The notes under the pieces were generated by a model. That model saw nothing but the letters and a program-made list of their open reading frames with translations, made no database searches and was not told the origin of the DNA. 64,000 nucleotides of DNA. Source: Streptomyces sclerotialus (GTDB lineage Bacteria; Actinomycetota; Actinomycetes; Streptomycetales; Streptomycetaceae). How positions within the stretch are numbered: position 1 is the stretch's first letter; each line of letters starts with the position of its first letter. The stretch is from NCBI RefSeq assembly GCF_040907265.1, contig NZ_JBFOHP010000002.1, positions 6,882,001-6,946,000 on the forward strand. The letters are read 5' to 3'. The translations under genes were made by a program, and so were the position numbers. Shown in pieces: positions 7,810-15,409 of this stretch.

Positions 7810-9426
7810 ATGAAACACGGGCAGAACGAACGATCCAGGCAAGCGCGCAAGGCAACGCAGTCCGCCGGGTACGGATCGGGCAGCGTACGGACCGAGCGCA
7901 TGGTGCGCACGCTGCTGCGCCGACGTAAGAGTTCGGTGGACCCCGAGGACGTCACCGTCGTCGACAAACCCCAGGTCAGGCGGGCGGTGTCGGCCGCGGC
8001 GCTGGGCAACACGATGGAGTGGTTCGACTTCGGCGTCTACGCCTACGTCGCCGCCACCCTCGGCAAGGTCTTCTTCCCCTCCAGTTCGCCCGGCGCGCAG
8101 GTGATCTCCACGTTCGCCACGTTCGCCGCGGCGTTCCTGGTGCGTCCGCTCGGCGGCCTGGTCTTCGGACCGCTGGGCGACCGCATCGGCCGGCAGCGGG
8201 TGCTCGCCGCCACCATGATCATGATGGCGATCAGCACCTTCGCGGTGGGCTTCCTGCCGAGCTACGACGCCATCGGCCTGGCAGCGCCGCTGCTGCTCCT
8301 CCTCTGCCGGCTGGTCCAGGGCTTCTCGACCGGCGGCGAGTACGCGGGCGCCACGACGTACATCGCCGAGTACTCACCGGACCGCAAACGCGGCTTCCTC
8401 GGGAGCTGGCTCGACTTCGGCACCTTCGTCGGCTACTCGCTCGGCTCCAGCCTCGTCACCGTGCTGACCGCCGTGCTCAGCGAGGACCAGATGCTCTCGT
8501 GGGGCTGGCGCATCCCCTTCTACGTCGCCGGGCCGCTCGGCCTCATCGGCCTCTACATGCGGATGAAGCTGGAGGAGACCCCGGCCTTCCAGGAGGTCGA
8601 GGCCAAGCACAAGGAGGCGCAGGACGGCGGCACGGAGGAGGACCCGGTCGAGCAGGCCCGGATGTCCGGCAAGGGCCGTCTGAAGGAGCTGTTCACGCAC
8701 CACTGGGAGGCCATCCTCATCTGCATGGGCCTGGTGCTGCTCTACAACGTGACCAACTACATGGTCACCTCCTACCTGCCCACCTACATGACCAGCACCC
8801 TCGGCGAACCGAGCCTGACCGCCCAGCTGCTCGTCCTCGGCACGATGGTCCTGGTCGTCCTGACGATCACCACCGTCGGACGGTCCTCGGACCGCTTCGG
8901 ACGCCGCCCGATGTTCCTCTGGGCAGGCGCCGCGATGGTCGTACTGGCGATCCCCGCCTTCCTCCTCATCAAGCAGGGCGGCATCCTGATGCCCGCCATC
9001 GGCTGCGTGATCCTCGGCCTGCTGCTCGTCTGCTTCGCGGGCACGAGCGCGTCCACGCTGCCGGCCCTCTTCCCCACCCATCTGCGGTACGGCGGCCTCT
9101 CCGTCGCCTTCAACGTCTCCGTCTCGCTCTTCGGCGGTACGACCCCCCTGATCGCCTCGGCGATGGTGGAGTCCACGGGCGACAAGATGGTGCCTGCCTA
9201 CTACCTCATGGCGGCCGGCATCATCGGTGTGATCTCGGCGTTCTTCCTGCGCGAGACCGCCGGCAAGCCGCTCCGCGGCTCCTCGCACATGGTCGAGGAC
9301 GAAGCGCAGGCCCGCCAGCTGGTGGCCCACAGCCGCACCCGCGCCGGCCGCCGCGCCCGCGACGTCTGGATCGGGCTGCGCCACGGCCGGCTGCCACGGC
9401 ACCACGAGCGGAAGGGCGACGAATAA
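7810..9426 (+). CDS. MFS transporter, metabolite:H+ symporter (ProP-like)
   Basis: About 12 membrane segments with the metabolite:H+ symporter signatures: ALGNTMEWFDFGVYAYVA in helix 1, GPLGDRIGRQRVLAATM in loop 2-3 (the MFS DRxGRR-like motif), LVQGFSTGGEYAGATTYIAE in helices 4-5, and a second GRSSDRFGRRPMF. ProP-like members take up proline, betaine or organic acids. A charged tail of about 45 residues follows the last helix. The start is uncertain: ATG 7810 is chosen, with 7777 and 7900 also in frame, and none has a good ribosome site. Confidence 0.88.
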   Translation: MKHGQNERSRQARKATQSAGYGSGSVRTERMVRTLLRRRKSSVDPEDVTVVDKPQVRRAVSAAALGNTMEWFDFGVYAYVAATLGKVFFPSSSPGAQVISTFATFAAAFLVRPLGGLVFGPLGDRIGRQRVLAATMIMMAISTFAVGFLPSYDAIGLAAPLLLLLCRLVQGFSTGGEYAGATTYIAEYSPDRKRGFLGSWLDFGTFVGYSLGSSLVTVLTAVLSEDQMLSWGWRIPFYVAGPLGLIGLYMRMKLEETPAFQEVEAKHKEAQDGGTEEDPVEQARMSGKGRLKELFTHHWEAILICMGLVLLYNVTNYMVTSYLPTYMTSTLGEPSLTAQLLVLGTMVLVVLTITTVGRSSDRFGRRPMFLWAGAAMVVLAIPAFLLIKQGGILMPAIGCVILGLLLVCFAGTSASTLPALFPTHLRYGGLSVAFNVSVSLFGGTTPLIASAMVESTGDKMVPAYYLMAAGIIGVISAFFLRETAGKPLRGSSHMVEDEAQARQLVAHSRTRAGRRARDVWIGLRHGRLPRHHERKGDE

Positions 9427-9446
9427 CCCCATAAGGTCTCCCTCCT

Positions 9447-9479
9447 GTGCCCGCCGGTCCTTGCCCGACCGGCGGGCAC
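9447..9479 (+). terminator. Strong intrinsic hairpin after the MFS gene
   Basis: A perfect 13-bp inverted repeat (GTGCCCGCCGGTC at 9447-9459 and its complement at 9467-9479) with a 7-nt loop lies 20 bp after the transporter stop. There is no T-run, which is usual for Streptomyces terminators. Confidence 0.8.
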
Positions 9480-9598
9480 GGATGTACTTGAGGGCAGAGT
9501 GCGTACGGGTGACGTGGCCGGGCGGGGCCGGGGCCCAGTCCAGGGACTACGGTGACCGGTGGGACCGCGGCGGCCGACGGCATGTCGCGGTCGAACGC

Positions 9599-10858
9599 AT
9601 GCGCCAGCAGGAAAGTGAGTGGGACTTGGTTACGCGTCGGCGTCTACTGGCACTGTCGGGCGGGGCGGCTCTGGTGGCTGCGGGGTGCTCGACTCCGGCC
9701 GGTGGAAAACGGTCAGCGGAACACGACACCGGCCAGGACGTCGCCGGAAGAAGCGCGGCCGCGGCACCGAGCGGCGCGCTGGGGGCGAACTTCAACGAGG
9801 ACCCCGACAGCGTGACGTTCGACGAGCTGAGCGACCTCACCACCGGCTGGCTCCGTGGGTTCGTGCCGATGCCCGAGGTCAAGGCCGACGCCACCCAGCA
9901 GCGGGCCGTCAAGAAGCTGCTGGACGCCCGGAAGCAGGGCTATCGCACGGTGCTGTCGCTGAAGTTCCCGTACAACAACCGGGCGCTGCCCCGGCCCGAC
10001 AGCCCCGACATGACCGCCGAGCTGGACCGGGTCGACCGCGTCCTGCACGCCGTCCTCGACACCGTCGACGTCCTGGCCATCGGCAACGAGCCGTTCATCG
10101 AGAGCGTGCAGCAGGACCGCGACTCGGGCGCGCTGAACGCCTTCTACGAGGAGGTCGCCGCACACGTCATCGCGTACCGCAAGAAGCACTTCCCCAAGGG
10201 CTGCCGCACCCACCTCTACATGGGCGCGCTCAATTTCCTCGACCAGCCGGACAAGCGCACGAAGGCCACCGACCGCTGGCTGGCCTACGCGCGCGCCACG
10301 CCGGAGATCGAGGGCGCGTACATCCACCCCCATGTGGACGGTCCCGAGAAGGTGCAGGCCTACCTCGACTACACCTTGCCCCGGCTGCGCAAGGACCAGA
10401 AGTTCCTGGTCACCGAGTTCTCTCTGGTGCGGCTGTGGAAGCAGCACCTGACGGACACCGTCCCGGCCGAGTACGCGAGCCGCTACCACCTCGCGCCGGA
10501 CACCCCGGTATGGCAGGTGATCAAGGATGCCCTCGCGCACCCCGTACCGGCGAAGCAGTGGCAGGACTTCCTCGCCATGAGCCCCTGGTTCGAGAACCAC
10601 AAGCACTTCCTGCGGAACCAGGTGCAGAAGTTCCGGGACACCGGGCAGCTGGCCGTGGCGACGTACGGCGTGACCCAGGCCGCCGCCATGGCCCAGGACT
10701 TCGGGCCGCAGAAGGACCCCTGGCTGCTGAACAGCCTCTACGCGAACCGCACCGTGGAGCGGCCCGAAGGCGGCCTGCCGGCCCACAACTACGGCTTCTT
10801 CGACGACTTCCGTGCCCTTCAGCGGCCCCAGGACCGCCGCCCGGTCAAGAAGTCCTGA
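9599..10858 (+). CDS. Secreted lipoprotein with glycoside-hydrolase clan A-like domain
   Basis: The N-terminus has a twin-arginine motif (TRRRLLALSGG) and a lipobox (LVAAGC), so the product is probably exported by Tat and lipidated. The roughly 380-residue domain reads as a (beta/alpha)8 barrel: VLAIGNEPF ends a strand with the Asn-Glu pair of clan A acid/base residues, and LVTEFSL supplies a glutamate at the expected nucleophile strand. It may act on cell-wall or environmental glycan, but substrate and even catalysis are inferred. ATG 9599 is used; TTG 9626 would give a shorter, more typical Tat n-region. Confidence 0.7.
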   Translation: MRQQESEWDLVTRRRLLALSGGAALVAAGCSTPAGGKRSAEHDTGQDVAGRSAAAAPSGALGANFNEDPDSVTFDELSDLTTGWLRGFVPMPEVKADATQQRAVKKLLDARKQGYRTVLSLKFPYNNRALPRPDSPDMTAELDRVDRVLHAVLDTVDVLAIGNEPFIESVQQDRDSGALNAFYEEVAAHVIAYRKKHFPKGCRTHLYMGALNFLDQPDKRTKATDRWLAYARATPEIEGAYIHPHVDGPEKVQAYLDYTLPRLRKDQKFLVTEFSLVRLWKQHLTDTVPAEYASRYHLAPDTPVWQVIKDALAHPVPAKQWQDFLAMSPWFENHKHFLRNQVQKFRDTGQLAVATYGVTQAAAMAQDFGPQKDPWLLNSLYANRTVERPEGGLPAHNYGFFDDFRALQRPQDRRPVKKS

Positions 10859-10883
10859 CGCGCACGAAGGCGGCGCCGCGCGG

Positions 10884-11252
10884 TCACCCCCGCGCGGCGA
10901 ACGCGACGAATGCCGCCCATCCGGCGGGGCCTATGGACAACACCGGCCCCGCCTTGTCCTTCGAGTCACGGATGCGGACCATGTCGGCACTCTGCGCCAC
11001 CTCTACGCATTCGCCGCCCGAGCCGGTGCTGTAGCTGCTCTTGATCCAGGCCTGCTCGGCGAACTCCACGAAGGCCGCCCATCCGGCTGGGGCTATGGAC
11101 AACACCGGCCCCGCCTTGTCCTTCGAGTCACGGATGCGGACTTTGCCGGCGCTCTGCGCCATCTCTACGCATTCGCCGCCTTCACCACTGCTGTAGCTGC
11201 TCTTGAACCAGGCCCGCTCGGGCAGTGCCCCGACGCATTCGTTGACGCTCAT
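10884..11252 (-). CDS. Tandem DUF397 protein (two DUF397 domains)
   Basis: A 122-residue protein made of two DUF397 domains: residues about 12-63 (WFKSSYSSGEGGECVEMAQ, RIRDSKDKAGPVLS, GWAAFVEFA) and 68-122 (WIKSSYSTGSGGECVEVAQ, the same core). DUF397 proteins accompany WhiJ-like regulators in Streptomyces and are thought to modulate them. The ATG overlaps the stop of an HTH remnant as ATGA. Most family members have a single domain, so this copy looks like an internal duplication. Confidence 0.9.
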   Translation of the reverse strand: MSVNECVGALPERAWFKSSYSSGEGGECVEMAQSAGKVRIRDSKDKAGPVLSIAPAGWAAFVEFAEQAWIKSSYSTGSGGECVEVAQSADMVRIRDSKDKAGPVLSIGPAGWAAFVAFAARG

Positions 11253-11296
11253 CTCGCTCCCAGCAGCTTCTCGACGTGGGCCAGCGACTCTCGGGG
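11249..11296 (-). pseudogene. Remnant of the 3' end of a second WhiJ-like HTH gene
   Basis: In frame and ending in TGA, this stretch reads PRESLAHVEKLLGAR, almost the same as the last codons of the intact HTH gene at 11534 (PRESLAFVEKLLGEV). It shows the same 4-base ATGA overlap with the DUF397 gene that follows. The rest of the second HTH gene is gone; directly upstream lies the end of the single DUF397 gene. This is the scar of a tandem HTH-DUF397 duplication followed by deletion. Confidence 0.85.
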
Positions 11297-11327
11297 GCGG
11301 GACGCCGCCCCCCGTTGCCGTGCGCGG

Positions 11328-11537
11328 TCACCCCCGCGCGGCGAACGCGACGAATGCCGCCCATCCGGCGGGGCCTATGGACAACACCGGCCCCGCCTTG
11401 TCCTTCGAGTCACGGATGTGAATCGCTTCCGCGCTCGCCACCATCTCGACACAGTCGCCGCCCTCAGCACCGCTGTAGCTGCTCTTGAACCAGGCCGACT
11501 CGGCAACGGTCGTCTGTCCGAGTTCTTCGACGTTCAT
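11328..11537 (-). CDS. DUF397 domain protein
   Basis: A 69-residue single DUF397 domain (WFKSSYSGAEGGDCVEMV, HIRDSKDKAGPVLS, GWAAFVAFAARG). Its ATG overlaps the TGA of the WhiJ-like gene (ATGA), so the two are translationally coupled. In characterised Streptomyces loci (whiJ and abaA types) such small proteins work with the paired HTH protein in developmental control; a direct complex here is inferred. Confidence 0.92.
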   Translation of the reverse strand: MNVEELGQTTVAESAWFKSSYSGAEGGDCVEMVASAEAIHIRDSKDKAGPVLSIGPAGWAAFVAFAARG

Positions 11538-12385
11538 ACCTCTCCCAGCAACTTCTCGACGAAGGCCAGCGACTCACGCGGAGTGAGAGCCTGCGCACGG
11601 ATGATCCCATAGCGCGCCGCAAGGGCATGGACCGCTTGTCGGTCGGTCACCAGTGTGCTCCGCCCTTGCGCCTCCATGTAAGCGACCTGCTCGCCTCCTC
11701 GCCGAGTCAGTACGGTGAAGGGTCCGTCCACCCCGGCGTTGTCCTCTTGGTCGAGTGGCATGACCTGGATCTCGACGTTGCGCTTCTGGCCGGTGAGCAA
11801 GATCTGTTCCAGTTGTCCCCGCTGGACCAGCTTGCCGCCGAGAGGACGTCTCAGCACGGGCTCCTCCACCACGAAGCTCAGTAGAGGGGCAGGTTGCCTA
11901 TGGAAGATGTCCTTGCGAGCCAAACGTGCGGCGACCCGTTGCTCGATCGTCTCCTCGTCCAGGAGCGGCCGCCGCATTGCCAGGAGTGCCCGCGTGTACT
12001 CCTCCGTCTGCAAGAGCCCTTTGACGACATGGGTGTCGTACGAATTCAGCTCAACCGCCTCCGCCTCCAACCGCGCCGCATCGCGGAAGAACGCCGGGTA
12101 CTGTGCCCGCGCGACCTCCTCCTTGCCGGCCTTCAGGATTCCGCCCGCGTCCAGTACGTCGTCCACCTTGTCGATGAACTTCGGGGGCGGAATGCGGCGG
12201 CCCTGCTCGAACGAGGCGATCGTGGACGCGGAGTACCCCGTCAGCGCTCCGAGCCGGGACCGCTCCATCCCCGCACGCAGACGGCACAGTTTGAGCTGCT
12301 GCCCGAAGACGTGCAGCGTGCCTGAGCCGGGTTCGTACTCGTGCTCGCCTGCGCCCTCGTGCCCCGGCAGCTGCTGATCGTCCAT
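11534..12385 (-). CDS. WhiJ-like XRE regulator (HTH plus DUF5753)
   Basis: A 283-residue protein. Residues about 25-80 form an XRE helix-turn-helix (LGALTGYSASTIASFEQGRR), followed by the DUF5753 region: AVELNSYDTHVVKGLLQTEEY, then ARLARKDIF, and PFTVLTRRGGEQVAYME. This architecture is the WhiJ family, which represses or tunes differentiation in Streptomyces. ATG 12385 has GGGAGG upstream; longer starts lack one. It is divergent from an ATPase gene and coupled to DUF397, giving the full triad of these loci. Confidence 0.92.
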   Translation of the reverse strand: MDDQQLPGHEGAGEHEYEPGSGTLHVFGQQLKLCRLRAGMERSRLGALTGYSASTIASFEQGRRIPPPKFIDKVDDVLDAGGILKAGKEEVARAQYPAFFRDAARLEAEAVELNSYDTHVVKGLLQTEEYTRALLAMRRPLLDEETIEQRVAARLARKDIFHRQPAPLLSFVVEEPVLRRPLGGKLVQRGQLEQILLTGQKRNVEIQVMPLDQEDNAGVDGPFTVLTRRGGEQVAYMEAQGRSTLVTDRQAVHALAARYGIIRAQALTPRESLAFVEKLLGEV

Positions 12386-12555
12386 GTACCGACCCTCCCG
12401 CACCGTTGCGAGCCACGCGTTCGTAGCCCCAACGCGCAGCTCCGTCCACGGGCACGCGTCGTGCCGCGTACAAGACCTGCGCCGACGCGTACAGTCCGTA
12501 CCCGTCAGCGCCTCCCTGCTGGTCACCGTACGCACACGCCGGGAGGGTCTCTCGC

Positions 12556-13035
12556 ATGAACGGAGCAATTCCTCCTTACGTGACAGCGGGACGGCAACCC
12601 GCAGCCGGTGAGCGTGACTTCGGTATGCGGTTCACCTCCACCCCTAGAGGCGCACGCCTCGCACGGCGGCTCGTCTCGCACCGGCTCGACGACTGGGGCC
12701 ACCCGTACGACTCGACGGCCAACGAGGTGGTGACCCTCATCGCCGCCGAGCTGGCCGCGAACGCCGTGCGGCACGGACACGTACCGGGGAGGGACTTCCA
12801 TCTGCGGCTCACCGAAGAGGGCGGCGACAGGCTGTGTGTCGAGGTGACCGATACCCGCGGTGAGCGGATGCCCGATCCGGGGGCCCCGGTCGTCGGCGGA
12901 GTGGCCGAGGCCCCCGCGGACGCCGAGTCCGGTCGGGGGCTGCTCCTGGTCGCGGCGCTGGCCGACGCCTGGGGGATGCGGCCGCGCGCCGGGGCACCGG
13001 GGAAGACGGTGTGGGCGCGGTTCCGCGCCCGCTGA
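12556..13035 (+). CDS. ATP-binding anti-sigma-type protein (RsbW-like HATPase)
   Basis: A 159-residue GHKL/HATPase protein. The N box is LIAAELAANAVRHGHV and the G1/G2 region is VEVTDTRGE and ESGRGLLLVAALADAWG. Such stand-alone kinases phosphorylate STAS anti-sigma antagonists or, in WhiJ-like loci, form the third partner beside HTH and DUF397 proteins. It is divergent from the HTH gene with about 170 bp between, where both promoters must lie. Confidence 0.9.
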   Translation: MNGAIPPYVTAGRQPAAGERDFGMRFTSTPRGARLARRLVSHRLDDWGHPYDSTANEVVTLIAAELAANAVRHGHVPGRDFHLRLTEEGGDRLCVEVTDTRGERMPDPGAPVVGGVAEAPADAESGRGLLLVAALADAWGMRPRAGAPGKTVWARFRAR

Positions 13036-13080
13036 CCGGTCGTGCGCTGGACTGGACAGCGCCCCGGAACCGCTGACCGG

Positions 13081-13857
13081 TCAGGGCGCGGTGACGCGGA
13101 TCTTGGACTGGCCGTGCCGGCGGGTCTCCCAGTCGTCCATGAAGCGGGCCGTCAGGCCGTGCTTCGCGGCGAGATCGACGAGGGTCTCGGTGCGGTAGTA
13201 GAAGTCCTCGCGCAGGACGTGGTGTTCGGTCCCGGTGGTGCGGTCGAAGGTGAAGTCGAAGAAGCCGCCGGGGGCGAGCACCCGTCCGACGTGGGCCAGG
13301 CACTCGTCGATGACCTCGATGGGGGAGTGCGAGAAGACGCTGTGCGCGTGCACGACGTCGAAGTGCGCGTCGGGCAGGAAGTCCAGGGTCAGGTCCTGCG
13401 TGATGGTCAGGTGCGGGAGCTTGGCCTGGAGGCCCTGGGTGGTCAGCGTCTGCTTGGCGGAGATGAGGATGTCGGGGGAGATGTCGATGCCGTAGTAGTT
13501 GCCGGTGTCGAGGTACTCGATGAAGTGCCACCCGGCGCGGAGGTTGCCGCAGCCGATGTCGAGCATGCGGGACTCCGGCTTCAGGCCGTGTTCGCGGAGG
13601 TAGTCGAACTGCATCCGGCCGAGCGCGAGCCAGCGGTCGTGGGTCTGGCTGCCGACGGCGGCCTCGGGGTTGCGCCGGGTGTCGGACGCCATGACGGCCC
13701 GGTAGTAGCCGACGTGGTCGGGGTGCTTGAAGGCCAGCCAGCGGTCCCGGGCCGCCCGCTTGACGTACGGCGCTATCCGCTGCGGGTGGCCCATGGCGTA
13801 CCGCACTTTGTGGGCGAGGGCGGCGCGGTTGGCGACCAGGTTCTTCTTCGAAGCCAT
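13081..13857 (-). CDS. Class I SAM-dependent methyltransferase
   Basis: A 258-residue protein. The SAM-binding motif I is SRMLDIGCGNLRAGWHFIEY, the acidic end of strand 2 is YYGIDISP, and motif IV is HFDVVHAHSVFSH, with a later RVLAPGGFFDFTF. The N-terminal 70 residues are basic and helical. The substrate is unknown; sugar or lipid methylation in surface polysaccharide biosynthesis would fit such folds. ATG 13857 is chosen since the reading frame upstream runs into a palindromic operator. No neighbour suggests a pathway. Confidence 0.85.
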   Translation of the reverse strand: MASKKNLVANRAALAHKVRYAMGHPQRIAPYVKRAARDRWLAFKHPDHVGYYRAVMASDTRRNPEAAVGSQTHDRWLALGRMQFDYLREHGLKPESRMLDIGCGNLRAGWHFIEYLDTGNYYGIDISPDILISAKQTLTTQGLQAKLPHLTITQDLTLDFLPDAHFDVVHAHSVFSHSPIEVIDECLAHVGRVLAPGGFFDFTFDRTTGTEHHVLREDFYYRTETLVDLAAKHGLTARFMDDWETRRHGQSKIRVTAP

Positions 13858-13901
13858 GCGTAGTTCTCCAACGTGAGGCGGGTTCGCCGGATGCCGGGGA
13901 C

Positions 13902-13932
13902 TATACATGCCACGTATACATGCGATGTATAG
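13902..13932. promoter_or_regulatory. Operator-like array of TATACAT half-sites
   Basis: TATACAT occurs at 13902-13908 and 13915-13921, and its inverse ATGTATA at 13925-13931. The last two form a perfect 7-3-7 palindrome (TATACATGCGATGTATA). The outer pair also matches as CTATACAT/ATGTATAG. It sits 45-75 bp upstream of the methyltransferase start, where a repressor would block its promoter. No regulator gene adjoins it, so the binding protein is probably encoded elsewhere. Confidence 0.65.
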
Positions 13933-13994
13933 ATGGGTGGGGTGGAGGGCGGTGGAGGATCGCGGTACGGGTGCGGTGCGGGCGGTGGGGGCCT

Positions 13995-14134
13995 CGGGAG
14001 GCCGATGCGGTTGTAAGTGTCGCGGCCACGAACGTCTGCCGGAGGCAGGTGAAGCGCTGATCGCCTGGGCCGCCATCACCTTCACGACGCGCCGGCTCAC
14101 CCGCCTGCAGGGTCCGTCCCGCCGAGCGCCGTGA
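13995..14134 (+). pseudogene. Possible IS5-family transposase C-terminal remnant
   Basis: The frame ending at 14134 reads HERLPEAGEALIAWAAITF then TTRRLTR, which resembles the C-terminal tail I know from actinobacterial IS5-family transposases (a pattern like E..I.WA.I..M.RRL.R). No catalytic region remains. The rest of 13933-14201 holds nothing else I can identify. Low confidence, from memory of the family only. Confidence 0.3.
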
Positions 14135-14201
14135 CGTGCCCACGATTACGTGATGATGCCGGAGGCTGCCTGATCCGGACCGTCAATCGTGGCGAGTCGG
14201 T

Positions 14202-14684
14202 TCAGACAGCGGCAGCCGGGCGACGCCGGTGGCTTCCCCAGGCGGCCAGCCCGAAGACCAACCCTCCGAGGACGAACCATGGATTCCACAAGACCAGCGA
14301 CCAGAATCTCTGCTCCGCGCTGACGGAACTGTCCAGAAACGCGGCATCGGCCAGTATGACGACCTCGATCGCAAGTCCGCGGATCATGAGCAGCGCGGCT
14401 GCCCCCCAGCCCAGGCACTTCACCGCTGCTCCGAGAAACCCTGACAGTGATGACCGGGTGAGCAGCCACCCCAACATGCCACCGACCAGGCACAAAGCTG
14501 CCATGCCCCACAGACCGAGCGCAACGAACCACAGCGGACGTTCGCTGGCCAGTTCCTGCCCGGCAGAGACGCTCAGGCCACGCGCGCCCCCCACAGCCCA
14601 GTAGACATGCAGACCGGCGAAGAGGATCGCCCAGCAGCACGCAAGGCGACCCCACAGGCCGCCGGTTGCCGTTCCCGTCCCCAT
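14202..14684 (-). CDS. DUF3995-like four-helix membrane protein
   Basis: About 160 residues with four membrane helices (LACCWAILFAGLHVYWAVGG, FVALGLWGMAALCLVGGML, a third at CLGWGAAALLMIRGLAIEV, a fourth at NPWFVLGGLVFGLAAWG). HVYWAVGG in helix 1 and the NPWF segment before helix 4 are typical of DUF3995 proteins. Function unknown. ATG 14684 has GGAAGG close upstream; ATGs at 14702 and 14705 would add only a few residues. Its base composition is less GC-biased than the neighbours, in keeping with an accessory segment. Confidence 0.75.
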   Translation of the reverse strand: MGTGTATGGLWGRLACCWAILFAGLHVYWAVGGARGLSVSAGQELASERPLWFVALGLWGMAALCLVGGMLGWLLTRSSLSGFLGAAVKCLGWGAAALLMIRGLAIEVVILADAAFLDSSVSAEQRFWSLVLWNPWFVLGGLVFGLAAWGSHRRRPAAAV

Positions 14685-14826
14685 GCAGCCTTCCGCCCCC
14701 ATCATGACGACCGCTGTCCGTGAAGATCCGCAGCTTAACACCCCCGATACGACAGGCAGTTGAGCGGCCCTTTGCCCGAACCCGGGCCGGGACACAGGAC
14801 GTCTCGGGCCGACGTCACGCCACTGT

Positions 14827-15141
14827 TCACTGTTCTCGCGCATCGCCGTCCTGACGGCGAATGTGCACCGTTCCGGCGTCCAGGTCCACACGAAGAGGCG
14901 CTGGTGGGTCTGCTGCCGGCCGGACGTTCTTGCGCACACGTTCCTGTTCCATGGCCCGCTTGGCGGCCTGAGCCCCAGGGCTGCCTTCCTGTACGAGATC
15001 GACGCCGATGGACGACAGGCGCTTGGTCTTGCGCCAGTAGATCCAGCCCCGGGCCTCCATCGCCAGCAGAACGCGATCCGCCAGGAACACCGCAACGCAC
15101 AGCGCGATCACCACGCCCGCAACCCAGAACAGCGTGCCCAT
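14827..15141 (-). CDS. Small single-helix membrane protein
   Basis: A 104-residue protein: an N-terminal membrane helix (LFWVAGVVIALCVAVFLADR), a basic amphipathic region (GWIYWRKTKRLSSIGVDLV) and a charged tail. No family function is known to me. Its ATG shares one base with the TGA of the upstream ORF (TGATG), a sign of translational coupling, so the two probably form a short operon. Confidence 0.7.
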   Translation of the reverse strand: MGTLFWVAGVVIALCVAVFLADRVLLAMEARGWIYWRKTKRLSSIGVDLVQEGSPGAQAAKRAMEQERVRKNVRPAADPPAPLRVDLDAGTVHIRRQDGDAREQ

Positions 15142-15338
15142 CAGTCAGCGACCGTGTCCCGGTCGGCCGGACCAGTGGTCAAGACGCCATCGCGAGCAGC
15201 GAGGACGCCGCTGAGACGGCCGATGACGTCATCACTGTCCACCAGGACCTGGCCCGGGATGGCGACCATCACTCCGCTGAGGGCGACCGTGCGGCTGTAG
15301 GCGGGCGGTAAACCTTTGAGATCTGTAAAGCTCACCAT
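15141..15338 (-). CDS. Small protein coupled to the downstream membrane protein
   Basis: A 65-residue ORF (MVSFTDLKGLPPAYSRTVAL... ending PADRDTVAD) with mixed polar and hydrophobic residues and no recognised domain. The evidence that it is real is its TGATG junction with the next gene. It lacks a clear ribosome site, and it sits at the edge of the IS4 remnant, so it may be the tail of a disrupted gene. Confidence 0.4.
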   Translation of the reverse strand: MVSFTDLKGLPPAYSRTVALSGVMVAIPGQVLVDSDDVIGRLSGVLAARDGVLTTGPADRDTVAD

Positions 15339-15409
15339 GACGCTGCATCATGCCACCACCCTGCGACGGCAAAGGGACGCCAAGCAACGGGCTCAGACGC
15401 AGGCACTCA

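Larger units (their letters stand above)
10878..11418. repeat. 97-bp exact direct repeat flanking a duplicated HTH-DUF397 segment
   Basis: Positions 10878-10974 and 11322-11418 are identical over all 97 bases. They encode the C-terminal half of DUF397 domains (GPVLSIGPAGWAAFVAFAARG region). A third, slightly diverged copy lies within 11060-11140. Perfect identity, including synonymous sites, indicates a recent duplication or gene conversion. Confidence 0.9.
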
